A stretch of DNA of 64,000 bases from JACVRW01 sp963733885 (GTDB taxonomy: Bacteria > Actinomycetota > Thermoleophilia > Solirubrobacterales > Thermoleophilaceae), in assembly GCA_963733885.1 (NCBI GenBank), contig CAVTES010000008.1:62001-126000 (forward strand), written 5' to 3'. The notes below the pieces were generated by a model. That model saw nothing but the letters and a program-made list of their open reading frames with translations. It was not told the DNA's origin and made no database searches. Shown in pieces: positions 7,707-17,194 of the stretch; positions within the stretch are counted from its first letter, which is position 1; the number at the start of each line of letters is the position of its first letter. The translations under genes were made by a program, and so were the position numbers.

Positions 7707-9019
7707 CTGAGGCGGCGGCTGGCAGCGATCGTCGCGTTGGTGGTTGGGGCGGCCACGGTCGCGCTCGCCGTCGCGGTGGCGGTGAGCGAGTTCCCGCGTG
7801 GCTTGGGCCTGCTGGGCTGTGTGGTGGTCGCCGGCGCGGCGGCGTGGTACGGCGTGCTGAGACGAGGGGCCGCGCGAGGGGCGGGGCTGACCGTCGCTGC
7901 GCTCGCGCTCGCCGGCGCCGTGGCGCTGCTCGTCGCGGGTGGTGCGCCGTTCGTCGACCTGCTGGTCGTGGCGGGGCTGCTGGTGTCGCTGGCTGCGGCG
8001 CGTGCCACCCTCGCCGTGCACGTGGATCTGCCCGGCGCTCCGGCACCGGAACACCCGGTGCTGTTCTTCAACCCGCGTTCGGGCGGCGGCAAGGCGGAGC
8101 GCTTCGCGCTCGCCGACGAGGCACGCGCGCGAGGGATCGAGCCGATCGAGCTGAAGCCCGGCGACGACCTCGAGACGCTCGTTCGCGGAGCCGTCGAGCG
8201 CGGCGCCGACGCGCTGGCGATGGCCGGCGGCGACGGCTCCAGGCGATCGTCGCGGCGATCGCCGCCGAGCGCGGGCTGCCCTACGCGTGCGTTCCCGCCG
8301 GAACGCGCAACCACTTCGCGCTCGACCTCGGCGTCGACCGCGACGACGTGGTCGGCGCCCTCGACGCGTTCGTAGACGGCGGCGAGCGCGCCATCGACCT
8401 CGCCGAGATCAACGGCCGCGTGTTCGTCAACAACGTCTCGCTCGGGCTCTACGCCGAGGCCGTCCAGCGCGAGGGCTACCGCGACGCGAAGATACGCACG
8501 CTGCTCGACACCGTGCCCGACATGGTCGGCCCCGGCGGCGGCGAGCTCGACCTTCGCTGGACCGGCCCGGGCGGGCAGGTGCACCACGCGGGTGCGATGG
8601 TGCTCGTCTCCAACAACCGCTACCGGCTCGGCCGCGCCGTCGGCTCGGGCACGCGGCCGCGGATCGACGACGGCCTGCTCGGGATCACCGTCGTCGGTGA
8701 GCCCTCCGGGCGCGGCGAGGAGAGGCATTCGTTGCAGCGGCCGATGCGCGAGTGGTCGGCGCCCGGCTTCGAGGTCGACGCCGACCGCCGCGTCCCCGCC
8801 GGCATCGACGGCGAGGCGCTCGTGCTCGACCCGCCGCTGCGGTTTCGCATTCGGCCCGCAGTACTGCGCGTGCGGATCGCGCGCAAGCACCCGGGCGCCT
8901 CGCCATCGGCCATGGCTCCCGAAGGCGCCCGGGCCGGCCTGGTCGAACTGGCGCGAATCGCCCGCGGCCGCGACCAGAAACCCGCAATGTCAACACCAAG
9001 GAGGCCCGAATGGACCTGA
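7707..9019 (+). pseudogene. Broken diacylglycerol-kinase-like gene, copy A
   Basis: Homologue of the intact gene 48473-49786. Three lesions are visible against that copy: the ribosome-binding site AAGGAGG became AAGGCGG, the ATG became CTG (7707), and one base is missing at about 8238-8241 within the codons after the GGDGS nucleotide-binding motif. Upstream of the lesion the frame encodes a membrane N-terminus and NPRSGGGKAE; downstream a different frame carries the rest to RRPEWT. From about 8243 on, the DNA is almost identical to copy B. A sequencing error could explain the frameshift but not the start-site changes. Confidence 0.8.
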
Positions 9020-9228
9020 TGGAGATCACCGAGAAGGAACGGCTCAGCCGCGAGGACGCCGCCGCCCGACTGCACGCCATCGCCGACGCGCTCGCCAAAC
9101 ACAACGACATCGAGTTCGACCGCGGCGGCATGCACTTCAAGGTGCACGTGCCCGACGAGGTCGACTTCAAGCTCGAGATCGAAATCGAGGAGGAAGAGAG
9201 GGAACTCGAAATCGAGCTCAAATGGTGA
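9010..9228 (+). CDS. amphi-Trp domain protein, copy A
   Basis: A 72-residue protein that starts inside the last codons of the kinase gene (AAGGAGGCCCG before ATG). It has the amphi-Trp signature: LSREDAAARLHAIADALAKH, then IEFDRGGMHFKVHVPDEVDF and a C-terminal acidic strand ending in ELEIELKW. It is nearly identical to 49777-49995 except near the 3' end, where copy A is enriched in glutamate. The open frame is intact, unlike the kinase it overlaps. Function is unknown. Confidence 0.8.
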   Translation: MDLMEITEKERLSREDAAARLHAIADALAKHNDIEFDRGGMHFKVHVPDEVDFKLEIEIEEEERELEIELKW

Positions 9229-9312
9229 GCGAAGCACAAGCTTCCCGCCCGCGGTGAACAGCTCGACAAGCCGCCCCAAAGCGCGGGCGGAGGCCACGGC
9301 GGTTCACTCCGT

Positions 9313-9405
9313 TCAGTGCCCGTCGGGCGGTCGCTGGCCGCGAAGCAGGTAGAAGTCCGTCCCGCCGTGCGACGTCACCTGCACCTGAGTGTCGTAGGTC
9401 GGTGA
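9313..9405 (-). pseudogene. C-terminal coding scrap, unidentified
   Basis: On the minus strand an open frame of about 30 codons ends VQVTSHGGTDFYLLRGQRP. It reads like the natural end of a protein but has no start. It abuts the start of the SulP gene at 9407. The family is not recognised. Confidence 0.25.
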
Positions 9406-9406
9406 C

Positions 9407-11161
9407 GTGAAGCGCGACGGCTTTCGTGCCGCGCTGGCGTCGTACGCGCGGTCGCGGGTGCCGCGGTCGCTGGCCGAGGCGGCCCCGGGACTGGCGACGC
9501 TGTTGCGCTACCCGCGCTCGTACCTGCGGTCCGATCTCGTGGCAGGAGTCACGGTCGGGGCGGTGGCGGTGCCCTCGTCTCTGGCGATGGCGGAGCTCGC
9601 CGGTATGCCCGTGGTCTTCGGCCTCTACGGGACGTTTCTGCCGCTCGCGGTCTACGCCATGCTCGGGACCTCGCGCCAGCACGTCGTCGGGCCCGACTCC
9701 ACGCTGGCGGCGCTGACCGCAGTGACGGTGGCGCCGCTCGCGATGGTCGGCGGGGAAGTCGACCCGGCGCGGTATGTGGCACTCGCGGCGGCGCTGGCGT
9801 TGGCGATGGGTGGGACGCTGCTCTTGGCGGGCTTGCTCGGGCTGGGGTTCTTTGCGGACTTCTTCGGCAAGCCGGTGCTGCTCGGCTACATCAACGGGGT
9901 CGCGCTGATTGTGATCGCGTCCCAGTTCGGCAAGCTCCTCGGGATCAGTGTCGGGGCTAGCGACTTCTTCCCGATCGTGTGGGAAGTTCTGTCGGAGCTA
10001 GGCGACGCGAACGGGCCGACCGTGCTCCTGAGCGCGGCACTGCTGGCGGCGGCGCTCGCCGTCAGGCGTTTCGTTCCTGCCGCTCCTCCGTCTCTAGTGG
10101 TGCTCGCGCTCGCGCTCGTGATCGCGGCGCTCGTCGAACTGCCGGGTCACGAGATCGCGGTCGTCGGCGAGGTCGAGGGCGGCCTGCCGTCGTTCGGGCT
10201 GCCACGGGTGGGAGCGGACGACTTCCTCGATCTCGCGCTCCCCGCGGCGGCGTTCTCGCTCGTCGCCTTCGCCGACCTGATCGCGACCGTGCGCACTTTC
10301 GCCCAGAAGCACGGCTACGAGGTCGACCCCAACCGCGAGCTGACCGCGATCGGCGGCGCCAATCTCGTCGGCGGCCTGACCGGCGCGTTCCCCGTCTCCT
10401 CCTCCAACTCCCGCTCCGCGGTCAACGACTCCGCCGGCGCGAGGTCCCAGGCTGCTGTCCTCGTCGCCGCGGCGGTCGTCGGGCTCTTCCTGGTCTTCGC
10501 TATGCCCCTGATCGAGCCGCTCCCGACCGCGGCGCTCGGTGTGATCATCGTCGTCGCCGCCGCCGGGCTGATCAACATCCGCTCGATCTGGCGGCTGCGG
10601 CACGTGCGCCCGGCCGAGACCGCGCTCGCGCTCGTCGCCTTCGGCGGCGTACTGGCGTTCGGCGTCGTTGACGGAGTCGTCGTCGCGATCGCGCTTTCCA
10701 TCGGCGTATTCCTCTACCGCGCGGCGCGCCCGCACGATGCCGTGCTCGGGCGCATCGACGATGTCGACGGCTATCACGACATCGCGCGCTGGGAGGGTGC
10801 CGAGACGGTGCCCGGGCTGCTCGTGTATCGCTTTGACGCGCCGCCCTTCTTCGTCAATGCCGACTACCTCCGACAACGGGTGCTCGCGCTGGCCGACGCC
10901 TCCGAGGACGTCACGTGGTTGGTGCTCAACGCCGAGGCGTGGACGTACCTCGACTCCACGGCGATCGACGTGCTGCGACGACTCCATGCCGAGCTCGAGC
11001 AACGCGGCATCGCGCTCTGCTTCGCTCGCCTGAAGGGCCGTCAGCGCGAGATCTTCCAAGACACGGACCTCACCGCCGTGATAGGGCCCGATCGCTTCTT
11101 TCCCACCGTACGAGCAGCAGTCGCAGCATTCGAATCGATCCACCCGCGCGAGACCGGGTAA
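9407..11161 (+). CDS. SulP-family anion permease with STAS domain
   Basis: A complete 584-residue SulP transporter from a GTG start. Membrane-domain motifs are GVTVGAVAVPSSLAMAELAG, LYGTFLPLAVYAMLGTSRQH, VVGPDSTLAAL, and DLIATVRTFAQKHGYEVDPN with RELTAIGGANLVGGLTG. The C-terminal about 120 residues form a cytoplasmic STAS domain (WLVLNAEAWTYLDSTAIDVL), a regulatory fold common to this family. The substrate is likely sulfate, bicarbonate or another small anion; no neighbour gene narrows it. Confidence 0.9.
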   Translation: MKRDGFRAALASYARSRVPRSLAEAAPGLATLLRYPRSYLRSDLVAGVTVGAVAVPSSLAMAELAGMPVVFGLYGTFLPLAVYAMLGTSRQHVVGPDSTLAALTAVTVAPLAMVGGEVDPARYVALAAALALAMGGTLLLAGLLGLGFFADFFGKPVLLGYINGVALIVIASQFGKLLGISVGASDFFPIVWEVLSELGDANGPTVLLSAALLAAALAVRRFVPAAPPSLVVLALALVIAALVELPGHEIAVVGEVEGGLPSFGLPRVGADDFLDLALPAAAFSLVAFADLIATVRTFAQKHGYEVDPNRELTAIGGANLVGGLTGAFPVSSSNSRSAVNDSAGARSQAAVLVAAAVVGLFLVFAMPLIEPLPTAALGVIIVVAAAGLINIRSIWRLRHVRPAETALALVAFGGVLAFGVVDGVVVAIALSIGVFLYRAARPHDAVLGRIDDVDGYHDIARWEGAETVPGLLVYRFDAPPFFVNADYLRQRVLALADASEDVTWLVLNAEAWTYLDSTAIDVLRRLHAELEQRGIALCFARLKGRQREIFQDTDLTAVIGPDRFFPTVRAAVAAFESIHPRETG

Positions 11162-11328
11162 CGCGGGATGGGACTCGGCGCCACGCCGCCGCATCCGTGC
11201 CGCGGCCCCTGTGGAGGCGTCTACTCGGGCCGCGATTATGTCCGCGGCGCGGGGGCGTTCTCGAATCACGGTCGGCTGTCGCCCTGGGAATGGCAGGACT
11301 GGAAACGGCGAACCCGAACCCATGCACG

Positions 11329-11766
11329 ATGGCCGACGAGTCTAGGCTCGAACGGCGGCTCGACAAGGCGGTGGCTCGCGCGACCACGCCGCGTGGCGCC
11401 GCCATCGTGATCGCCACGGTGTCGACCCTGATGACCGTCGTCGCCGGGCTCCTGGTGACCATCGTCGACGGCGAGAGCTTTCCGTCGATCGGATCCGGGC
11501 TCTGGTGGGGCGTCCAGACCGTCACGACCGTCGGGTACGGCGACAACGTTCCAACGAATCTCACCGGACGGCTCGTCGCCGTGCTCGTCATGCTTTTGGG
11601 GATCGGCTTCCTGACGGTCATCACCGCCTCGATCACCAGCACCTTCGTGTCGCGCTCACGGCATGAGCCCTCGGATGCCGAGACTGCGATCGCGGAGCAA
11701 CTCCGTCAAGTCGACAGCCGGCTCGAACGAATCGAAGCCACGCTGAGCCGTTCCTCGTCGCCGTAG
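11329..11766 (+). CDS. Two-helix potassium channel
   Basis: A 145-residue protein with one hydrophobic helix (residues about 24-42), a pore helix, the K+ selectivity filter TVTTVGYGD, a second helix (LVAVLVMLLGIGFLTVI) and a short C-terminal coiled coil. It should assemble as a tetramer in the cytoplasmic membrane. I chose the ATG at 11329 because upstream sequence has no coding character. A second channel of this type is at 44285-44680. There is no RCK/TrkA regulatory domain. Confidence 0.8.
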   Translation: MADESRLERRLDKAVARATTPRGAAIVIATVSTLMTVVAGLLVTIVDGESFPSIGSGLWWGVQTVTTVGYGDNVPTNLTGRLVAVLVMLLGIGFLTVITASITSTFVSRSRHEPSDAETAIAEQLRQVDSRLERIEATLSRSSSP

Positions 11767-12479
11767 CGCGCGATGAAATCCATGCTCGCCGCGAGCTGCT
11801 CGCATGCGCTTACCATGCAACGGGGAGTGCCGTCTTTCCGAAGCGGCGGTCAGCGGTGCCCGTTCAATCGTCCGTGTTTTCGGCCGCCCAGCGCTTGGCG
11901 GCGTCGAGCTCGGCGAGCGGAAAGGCGCGCGCCTTTCCGGGCCACAGCACGCTGAAGACCCGCCTTCATGTCGGCGGCCGTGCTCGACCGACGCACCGTG
12001 CTTCCGAGTTCGCCGGGAACGCCGAAGTAGGCCGAGAGATCGTCCTATCGGGATGATGACCAAACGCCGGGCAGCGTTCAATCTCGGAGGAGCACACGCA
12101 TGACCCGCTCCTCATCCAACACCGTCTGTCACCAGTCTGGTAGCCCCCAGTCGCGAAGGGCTTTCTCCACCATCGGCAGGGTCCCTCCCGCGCCTCCATT
12201 TGGGGACGGTACGGGTCCCTCGCCGCTTTACCCGGTGGAGCCCGAAATTCCGGAGGGCATGACGTGTGCGGACTGGCGCCGGCGTCGCCAGCCGATCCCA
12301 AGGTTCGCTCTGCTCGCGCACCTAGGCGCGTGGCAGCGCTGGCGACCGGTTCCGGGGTGCCGTCGTGAGGTGGGTCCGCTCGCGTCGTTGCATCCCATTT
12401 GCACAACGGTGCACGGGGGGTACGGACCTCGGGCGGTTGAGCGCGCCCAACAGCGCAATCGAGTCAAGGAGGATGGAAG
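11767..12479. other. Intergenic stretch with a minus-strand coding scrap
   Basis: No complete gene seen. On the minus strand 11864-11962 encodes VFSVLWPGKARAFPLAELDA followed by AKRWAAENTDD and a stop, which looks like a true protein C-terminus cut off by an in-frame stop. A weak copy of the recurrent element (right half GGGATGATGAC, degenerate left half) is at 12036-12060. The rest has no coding signal. Confidence 0.35.
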
Positions 12480-12770
12480 ATGGGACGAGACAGACGCCAG
12501 CGCAGACGACGCGCCGCCGCAATCGGAGGAGCCGCCTTTGCGGCCAAGAAGCACAGAGACGCAAAAGAAGCGGAGCGGCAGGAGGAGGCGGCAGCCGGCC
12601 AGCAGGCTGCGCCCGCTGACCCCGGCCAGGCCGACCGGCCGGCCGCGGCCGGCGGACTGACCCACGAGGCGATGGAGCAGCTCAAGCAGCTGGGCGAGCT
12701 TCACGAGCAGAACGTGCTTACGGACGAGGAGTTCGAGCGCGAGAAGGCAAAGCTGCTGGGTCACGGCTGA
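12480..12770 (+). CDS. SHOCT-domain protein
   Basis: A 96-residue protein from an ATG after AAGGAGG. The N-terminus is very basic (RDRRQRRRRAAA) and followed by a small apolar stretch and a charged linker. The last 35 residues are a SHOCT module: MEQLKQLGELHEQNVLTDEE, then FEREKAKLLG. SHOCT modules are short helical tails thought to aid oligomerisation. The same tail ends 15964-16241 and 52561-53949. Confidence 0.75.
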   Translation: MGRDRRQRRRRAAAIGGAAFAAKKHRDAKEAERQEEAAAGQQAAPADPGQADRPAAAGGLTHEAMEQLKQLGELHEQNVLTDEEFEREKAKLLGHG

Positions 12771-12846
12771 GCGACACCGGCCTCGTCGGCCGACTCCCAA
12801 CGGAGTGGGCCATAACGCCAACTACGTCTATTTACAGGAGCAATCC

Positions 12847-13158
12847 ATGGCCGAAGTGAATACACCCGTGCTCGACACCCTCGTGACGATGAATGAAGGG
12901 ATCCCGGAGCGCTCGGGTCTCGACGACGAGACCTACATGCTCGTACGGATCGCCGCCTTGGCGTCAACCGGCGCTCCGCCGGCGTCCTATCTCGTGAACC
13001 TTGGGGTGGCGTCGGACCTCGGATTGAGCGTCGAGCAGGTTCAAGGCGTCCTGATCGCCATCGCTCCGGTGGTCGGAAGCGCCCGCGTGGCGAGCGCCGG
13101 CAGCTCCATTGCCCAGGCCCTCGGACTCGCCACCGCGGTCGCCGACGAGTCGAGATAG
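12847..13158 (+). CDS. CMD/AhpD-like protein without catalytic cysteines (1)
   Basis: A 103-residue all-helical protein. The core DDETYMLVRIAALASTGAPP, ASYLVNLGVASDLGLSVEQV and APVVGSARVASA follows the carboxymuconolactone decarboxylase/AhpD helical pattern. It has no cysteine, so it cannot run the CxxC peroxidase chemistry of AhpD. Close relatives are at 43817-44146 and, more distantly, 40824-41168. Activity is unknown. Confidence 0.65.
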   Translation: MAEVNTPVLDTLVTMNEGIPERSGLDDETYMLVRIAALASTGAPPASYLVNLGVASDLGLSVEQVQGVLIAIAPVVGSARVASAGSSIAQALGLATAVADESR

Positions 13159-13466
13159 AGCGGGCGAGTGACCCATATTCGGGTGGGAAGCACTGCACCC
13201 ACAGTTAATAGTGACTGTCGGCGCTCCCGCGATCGGGGAAGACGACACGACCGGCACGAGGCCCTCACTCCTACATCTCGGCAAGCGTGTCGATTTGCAG
13301 GGTTCGCTGAGTTTTCTCGACGCTCGTCGCTAGCCGCGTCGACCCGGAGAGGAACTCGTGCGGTTCGAGGACGGGCGGGTCGGCCGGGGCGCCTTGGGAC
13401 GACGTTCGGTCGGCGGGTTAGACGAGGGCCAGCCTTTCCGCACCGCCTCCTCGAGGATTACCTGAC
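13159..13466. other. Non-coding stretch
   Basis: 308 bp without a credible gene. I see only a short inverted repeat, ACAGT and ACTGT around TAATAGTG near 13200, and the ribosome-binding region of the next gene. Confidence 0.4.
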
Positions 13467-14657
13467 GTGATGCGCGGTCGGCTTCGACGCGGGAAGCGTG
13501 GCGCAGAGCCGCGCCGTCCCGAGGACGACTACATCGAGATCGACGCCGCGGAGCTGACGGACGTCTTTGCCGCTCCGCGTTGGCTGCGCGATGTCGGGCT
13601 CACGGCGTGGCTTCTGGTCGGCGTCGCCTTGTTCCTGGTCGGCGCGATCTGGCTGCTGTCGCTCACGCATACCATCGTGCTCCCCGTGATTGCCGCCGGG
13701 GTGATCGCAGCGGTCGCTGCGCCGCTGGTTGGCTGGCTCGAGCGTCAAGGGGTGCCCCGGTGGGCGGGCGCGATCCTGCTGCTCGTCGCTGCCGTCCTGC
13801 TCGGCGCACTGGTCGTGTTCATCGTGCTCGCCGGCATCACGAGTCAGAGCGGCGATTTGAGTGCCCACTTGGACGAGGCCCAGAACACGATCGAGGGCTG
13901 GCTGGAAGACCTGGGCGTTGAACGGGACGACGCAGAGAACGCGACGCAGGACGCCGACTCGTCCGCAACCCAGGGCGTCAGCGCGCTGCTCGAGGGTCTC
14001 GGGACGGGCCTCAAGGACCTCTCTTCGCTGCTCTTCTTTCTCGCGATGACGGCCCTCAGCCTTATCTTCCTGCTCGCCGACGGCCCCAAGATCCGGGCCT
14101 GGGGAGAGCGTCACATGGGCGTCCCGGCGCCGGTCGCCCGCACGATCAGCACGCGGACTCTCCAGTCCTTGCGGGGCTACTTCCTCGGCGTCACGTTGGT
14201 GGCGGCCTTCAACGCGGCCGTGGTCGGGCTCGGGGCGCTGCTGCTCGGCGTCCCGCTGGCGGGAACGATTGCGGTGGTCACCCTGTTCGCCGCCTACGTT
14301 CCCTATGTCGGGGCGTGGACGGCGGGCGCGTTTTCTGTCTTGGTCGCGCTGGGCGGCGCCGGGACGGACGCAGCGGTCGGCATGATCGTGGTCCAGGTGC
14401 TCGCGAACAGCGTGCTACAGCAGCTGGTGCAGCCGCTCGCCATGGGCGCCGCGCTGGGCATCCACCCGCTCGCCGTCCTGATCGTCACGATCTCGGGCGG
14501 AGCCCTCTTCGGCGCGGTGGGGCTGATCCTCGCGGCCCCCGCCACATCGGCCGTGACCCGAATCTCGGCCGACCTATCGCGCGCCCGTGCCGAGGACGAG
14601 CGGGATGAGACGCTCACCCAGGCAGAGGGGCCAGACCCTGCCCTCGCGAGCGAGTGA
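13467..14657 (+). CDS. AI-2E family transporter, copy A
   Basis: A 396-residue polytopic membrane protein of the AI-2E (PerM/YdiK/TqsA) exporter family. It has two N-terminal helix pairs, a soluble loop (residues about 130-175), then LSSLLFFLAMTALSLIFLLA and the conserved late segment GVPLAGTIAVVTLFAAYVPY followed by ANSVLQQLVQPLAMG. Start is the GTG at 13467 or the ATG at 13470. Its paralogue at 38501-39586 carries the recurrent element. The exported substrate is unknown; AI-2 transport itself holds for only some members. Confidence 0.85.
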   Translation: MMRGRLRRGKRGAEPRRPEDDYIEIDAAELTDVFAAPRWLRDVGLTAWLLVGVALFLVGAIWLLSLTHTIVLPVIAAGVIAAVAAPLVGWLERQGVPRWAGAILLLVAAVLLGALVVFIVLAGITSQSGDLSAHLDEAQNTIEGWLEDLGVERDDAENATQDADSSATQGVSALLEGLGTGLKDLSSLLFFLAMTALSLIFLLADGPKIRAWGERHMGVPAPVARTISTRTLQSLRGYFLGVTLVAAFNAAVVGLGALLLGVPLAGTIAVVTLFAAYVPYVGAWTAGAFSVLVALGGAGTDAAVGMIVVQVLANSVLQQLVQPLAMGAALGIHPLAVLIVTISGGALFGAVGLILAAPATSAVTRISADLSRARAEDERDETLTQAEGPDPALASE

Positions 14658-15010
14658 GCAAGCTGTGCACGCTGGTTAAGTCGATGACGTAATCGGCATC
14701 GCGCTCTCAGGTAACGGAGCGAGCTGAAGCGACACCATCGCGAGGCAGAGAAGGGCGGTGGTGTCGTGTGGCAAGGAGTTACTTCTCTATACGCGCTTCG
14801 GGGCGCACTCGGTGATGACCGGTTCCTCACCGGCGTGGCTGCCAACCGGCGGCGGCCGATCACTGCCTCGGCCGGTTCGCGCAGCGTCCGTGGCCCACCC
14901 AGCCTCGTCCGCCACCTGAGCGAGCGGATGGAGGGCGATCGCCTGCGGCGGCTGCACCCGACGAGTGCTCGGCGACTTCGAGGACGACCCGTCAGAGACC
15001 AGCTTCGCGA
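14658..15010. other. Non-coding stretch with possible terminator
   Basis: About 350 bp between convergent genes with no credible gene. An inverted repeat of eight bases (CGACACCA and TGGTGTCG, 14731-14766) encloses a loop of roughly 20 bases and might act as a weak terminator. Confidence 0.3.
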
Positions 15011-15616
15011 TTAGGCAGCTTCGAGCGCGGGCGCGCAGGTGGGCTCGAGCTCCTCGAGCTCGGCCACGGCGCTGTTGAGGCCCTGCTCGACGCTGGGGGC
15101 GTCGAAGATGCTTCCGAAGGCGGCGACCGCGCCTTGGGCGCAGATCGCGGCGCTCTGAGCCCGCGCCTCGGCCTCGACCAGCTGGGCCTGCAGCTCCTGG
15201 ACTTCGCCCTCAGCCTCAGTCGTGGCGCGGGCGAGCTCCTGCTGCGCCTCTTCCAGGTCGGTCTTCGCCTGGGAGGCCTCCTGCTGAAGCGCGCTGACTT
15301 CCTGCTCTGCGGCGTCGAGCCCCTCGCTGACCGTTTCGTAGGCGGACTTCGCGCGTGTGAGCAGCGGGGTCGCCTCGGCCTTTGCGAGCTCTTCTTCCTG
15401 CTCCGCGATCGTCGTCTCCTGCTTCTCGATCGTCTTCTCCTGCTTATCGATCGTGGCCTCGGCGTCGTCTAGGTCGGAGTTCAGCGAGACCGCCCAGATG
15501 CCAAGCCCAACCGCGGCGACGCCGAGAACGACGGTGACCACGATCCATAAGGTCGGCCGGCGCGCTTGTGTCCCTGCGGGCGTGTGCGGGCTCGGCTCTC
15601 GCTCTTCGCTCGACAT
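15011..15616 (-). CDS. Membrane-anchored coiled-coil protein
   Basis: A 201-residue protein from an ATG behind GAGGAGAGG. A short cytoplasmic N-terminus precedes one transmembrane helix (LWIVVTVVLGVAAVGLGIWA, residues about 23-42). A long heptad-rich coiled coil follows (residues about 46-150, with repeats such as IDKQEKTIEKQETTIAEQEE). The last part contains two cysteines (AAICAQ and EPTCAP) that could pair outside the membrane. It is likely a structural envelope protein. A copy of the recurrent element lies 70 bp upstream. Confidence 0.7.
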   Translation of the reverse strand: MSSEEREPSPHTPAGTQARRPTLWIVVTVVLGVAAVGLGIWAVSLNSDLDDAEATIDKQEKTIEKQETTIAEQEEELAKAEATPLLTRAKSAYETVSEGLDAAEQEVSALQQEASQAKTDLEEAQQELARATTEAEGEVQELQAQLVEAEARAQSAAICAQGAVAAFGSIFDAPSVEQGLNSAVAELEELEPTCAPALEAA

Positions 15617-15685
15617 GTCCTCTCCTCGGACGGCGCCTGTCGGATCCCTTCTTTCCAGGCCATGCTCTCGCGCTGTTGCTGCGGG

Positions 15686-15710
15686 CGCATCGTCCGGATT
15701 GGATGAATTC
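15686..15710 (-). promoter_or_regulatory. Recurrent control element, copy 7
   Basis: Minus strand: left half GAATTCATCC, right half CCGGACGATGCG. It points at the coiled-coil gene starting at 15616. Confidence 0.55.
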
Positions 15711-15807
15711 CCGCTCGCCGAGTGCCGGTCAGCGGGACGGGATCGAACGAAGAGCACTACCACTCGTGGCGAGGGGAGCTGCATCCGGTCGCGTCGTGTG
15801 GAGGGTC

Positions 15808-15832
15808 GATTTCACACAAAACGGACGATGCG
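15808..15832 (+). promoter_or_regulatory. Recurrent control element, copy 8
   Basis: Left half GATTTCACAC, right half ACGGACGATGCG. It is divergent from the copy at 15686-15710 and points at the SHOCT gene at 15964. Confidence 0.45.
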
Positions 15833-15963
15833 GCTCAATCGCTCTCTGCCTAGCATCGGCTCCGCTTGCGACTCTCCGACGCACGGAGGTACTGGATGAA
15901 CATGCACGAGGAACTGGGGCCGATCGAAACGTCCGCAGCGCCGGCCTGAGAAAGGACTCCACC

Positions 15964-16241
15964 ATGCCAGGATTGCTTCGCGGCGTAGCCCGCACCGCGG
16001 TCGTCGCCGGAACTGCAACAGCCGTCTCCAATCGCGTGAGCCGGCGCCAGTCTCAACGCTGGGCCGACCAGGACGCGCCCGCGGACCCGCCCCAGCCGTC
16101 CGAAGCCCCCCGCCCCCCGCCGAAGGGACCGGCGGCGAGGACTGGATTGAGCAGCTCAAGGATCTGGCCTCACTGAAGGAGCAGGGAGTCCTGACCGACG
16201 AGGAGTTCGCCACCGAAAAAGCACGCATCCTCGATGGGTGA
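15964..16241 (+). pseudogene. SHOCT-domain protein gene with a frameshift
   Basis: From the ATG at 15964 the frame encodes MPGLLRGVARTAVVAGTATA and a proline-rich linker, then leaves frame. The SHOCT tail (EDWIEQLKDLASLKEQGVLT, then DEEFATEKARIL) is in another frame ending at 16241. The break falls in two runs of C at about 16107-16118. It is either a broken gene or a homopolymer error. A relative is at 12480-12770. Confidence 0.6.
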
Positions 16242-16276
16242 CCAGCGGCGGATCCCATGCGACGTACGTCGCCCGG

Positions 16277-16440
16277 GGTTGGCGCCGGGAGGCGCTCAAA
16301 TCGTGCGGGATCGGTTTCATCTTCTCCGGCGCAGCGGCGCTCGTGGCGCGCTCGCTGGCCGGCGCCGCGGTAGTCAACGCGCTCGAGGGCGAGAAGGCGC
16401 AGATCCTCGCCGGTGCGCCCACTACCGAGGCGGACGGTTG
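16277..16440 (+). pseudogene. Fragment of a DUF-type integral membrane protein
   Basis: Encodes REALKSCGIGFIFSGAAALV followed by ARSLAGAAVVNAL. This matches one internal segment of the 462-residue protein at 52561-53949 (KALRAAGFGLVLAGAGALVA then RSYANGAVVDSL). The flanks of that gene are missing, so this is an isolated scrap. Confidence 0.5.
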
Positions 16441-16452
16441 TAGGCCAGGACG

Positions 16453-16727
16453 GTGTTTGCGGTATCGACGGCTGCTTGGGTGTTCATTCTGCTGCCGCTT
16501 CTGGTCGTGTGGGCCCTAGGTGTGGTCGACATCGTGCGGCGCGACCTTCCGCGCGGAGCGACCGCCGCCTGGATTCTCATCGTCGTGCTGCTGCCGCTGA
16601 TCGGCACGCTGGCGTACTTCCTGCTGCGCAAGCCGACCGAAAAGGAGATCCGGCAGGCGCAGCAGGCCGCCGAGGGAGAACGGAGCGGCTGGCCAACCGG
16701 CGCCCGGCGGCGCTGCCCGGCGAGTGA
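16453..16727 (+). CDS. PLDc_N-type small membrane protein
   Basis: A GTG start gives two transmembrane helices joined by a basic loop: AAWVFILLPLLVVWALGVVD, then RRDLPRGATAAWILIVVLLP and LIGTLAYFLLRKPTEKE. This is the phospholipase-D N-terminal (PLDc_N) two-helix module without a nuclease. The literal frame runs on to 17217 through the next gene, which is implausible. A neighbouring frame ending RLANRRPAALPGE at 16727 is the likely true end, so a one-base error or lesion near 16680 is suspected. Confidence 0.6.
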
Positions 16728-16747
16728 TGCGAGGCGAGGAGAAAGCG

Positions 16748-17194
16748 ATGGCGCAGCCGGAAAACAAGTCCGAACGGGGACTGATGCGGGTGCCCGTCGG
16801 GGAGGCGGGCCTGAATGCACGCCGGGCGGAGCCCGCCGGCGGCGGCTGGCTGCTGTTCGCCGGCTCGATGGTGCTGATCGCGGCGATCGCCAGTGCCGTG
16901 TTCGGGATCGCGGCGCTGGCGGGCGACGACTCCTTCTCCGACGACGAGCTGTTAATTGGCGACCTCTCCGCGTGGGGGGTCTTGTTCCTGATCGTCGCCG
17001 CCATGCAGGCCGTAGTTGCCCTGATGATCTTCGCCCGGAATCCGGTTGGTGCCTTCGTCGGCATCCTGGGGGCGATGCTGAGCGGCACGCTGGCGCTCCT
17101 CACGTTCCTGGCCCACCCCCTCCTGTCGCTCATCGTGATGGCCATCGACGTGCTGGTCATCTTCGGCCTCTGGGCATACGGACTCAGGAGATAA
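16748..17194 (+). CDS. Four-helix membrane protein (DUF7144-like)
   Basis: A 148-residue protein, started at MAQPENK. A hydrophilic N-terminus of about 35 residues is followed by four helices: WLLFAGSMVLIAAIASAVFG, WGVLFLIVAAMQAVVALMIF, GAFVGILGAMLSGTLALLTF and LIVMAIDVLVIFGLWAYGL. The plan matches 52074-52466 closely (same helix order, same DLSAWG / DLTAWG lead into helix 2). Function is unknown. Confidence 0.7.
   Translation: MAQPENKSERGLMRVPVGEAGLNARRAEPAGGGWLLFAGSMVLIAAIASAVFGIAALAGDDSFSDDELLIGDLSAWGVLFLIVAAMQAVVALMIFARNPVGAFVGILGAMLSGTLALLTFLAHPLLSLIVMAIDVLVIFGLWAYGLRR

Noticed and set aside
11765..11785. Further copy of the recurrent element
   Set aside because: GGATTTCATC is present on the minus strand but the right half GGGNNATG is missing at the required distance.
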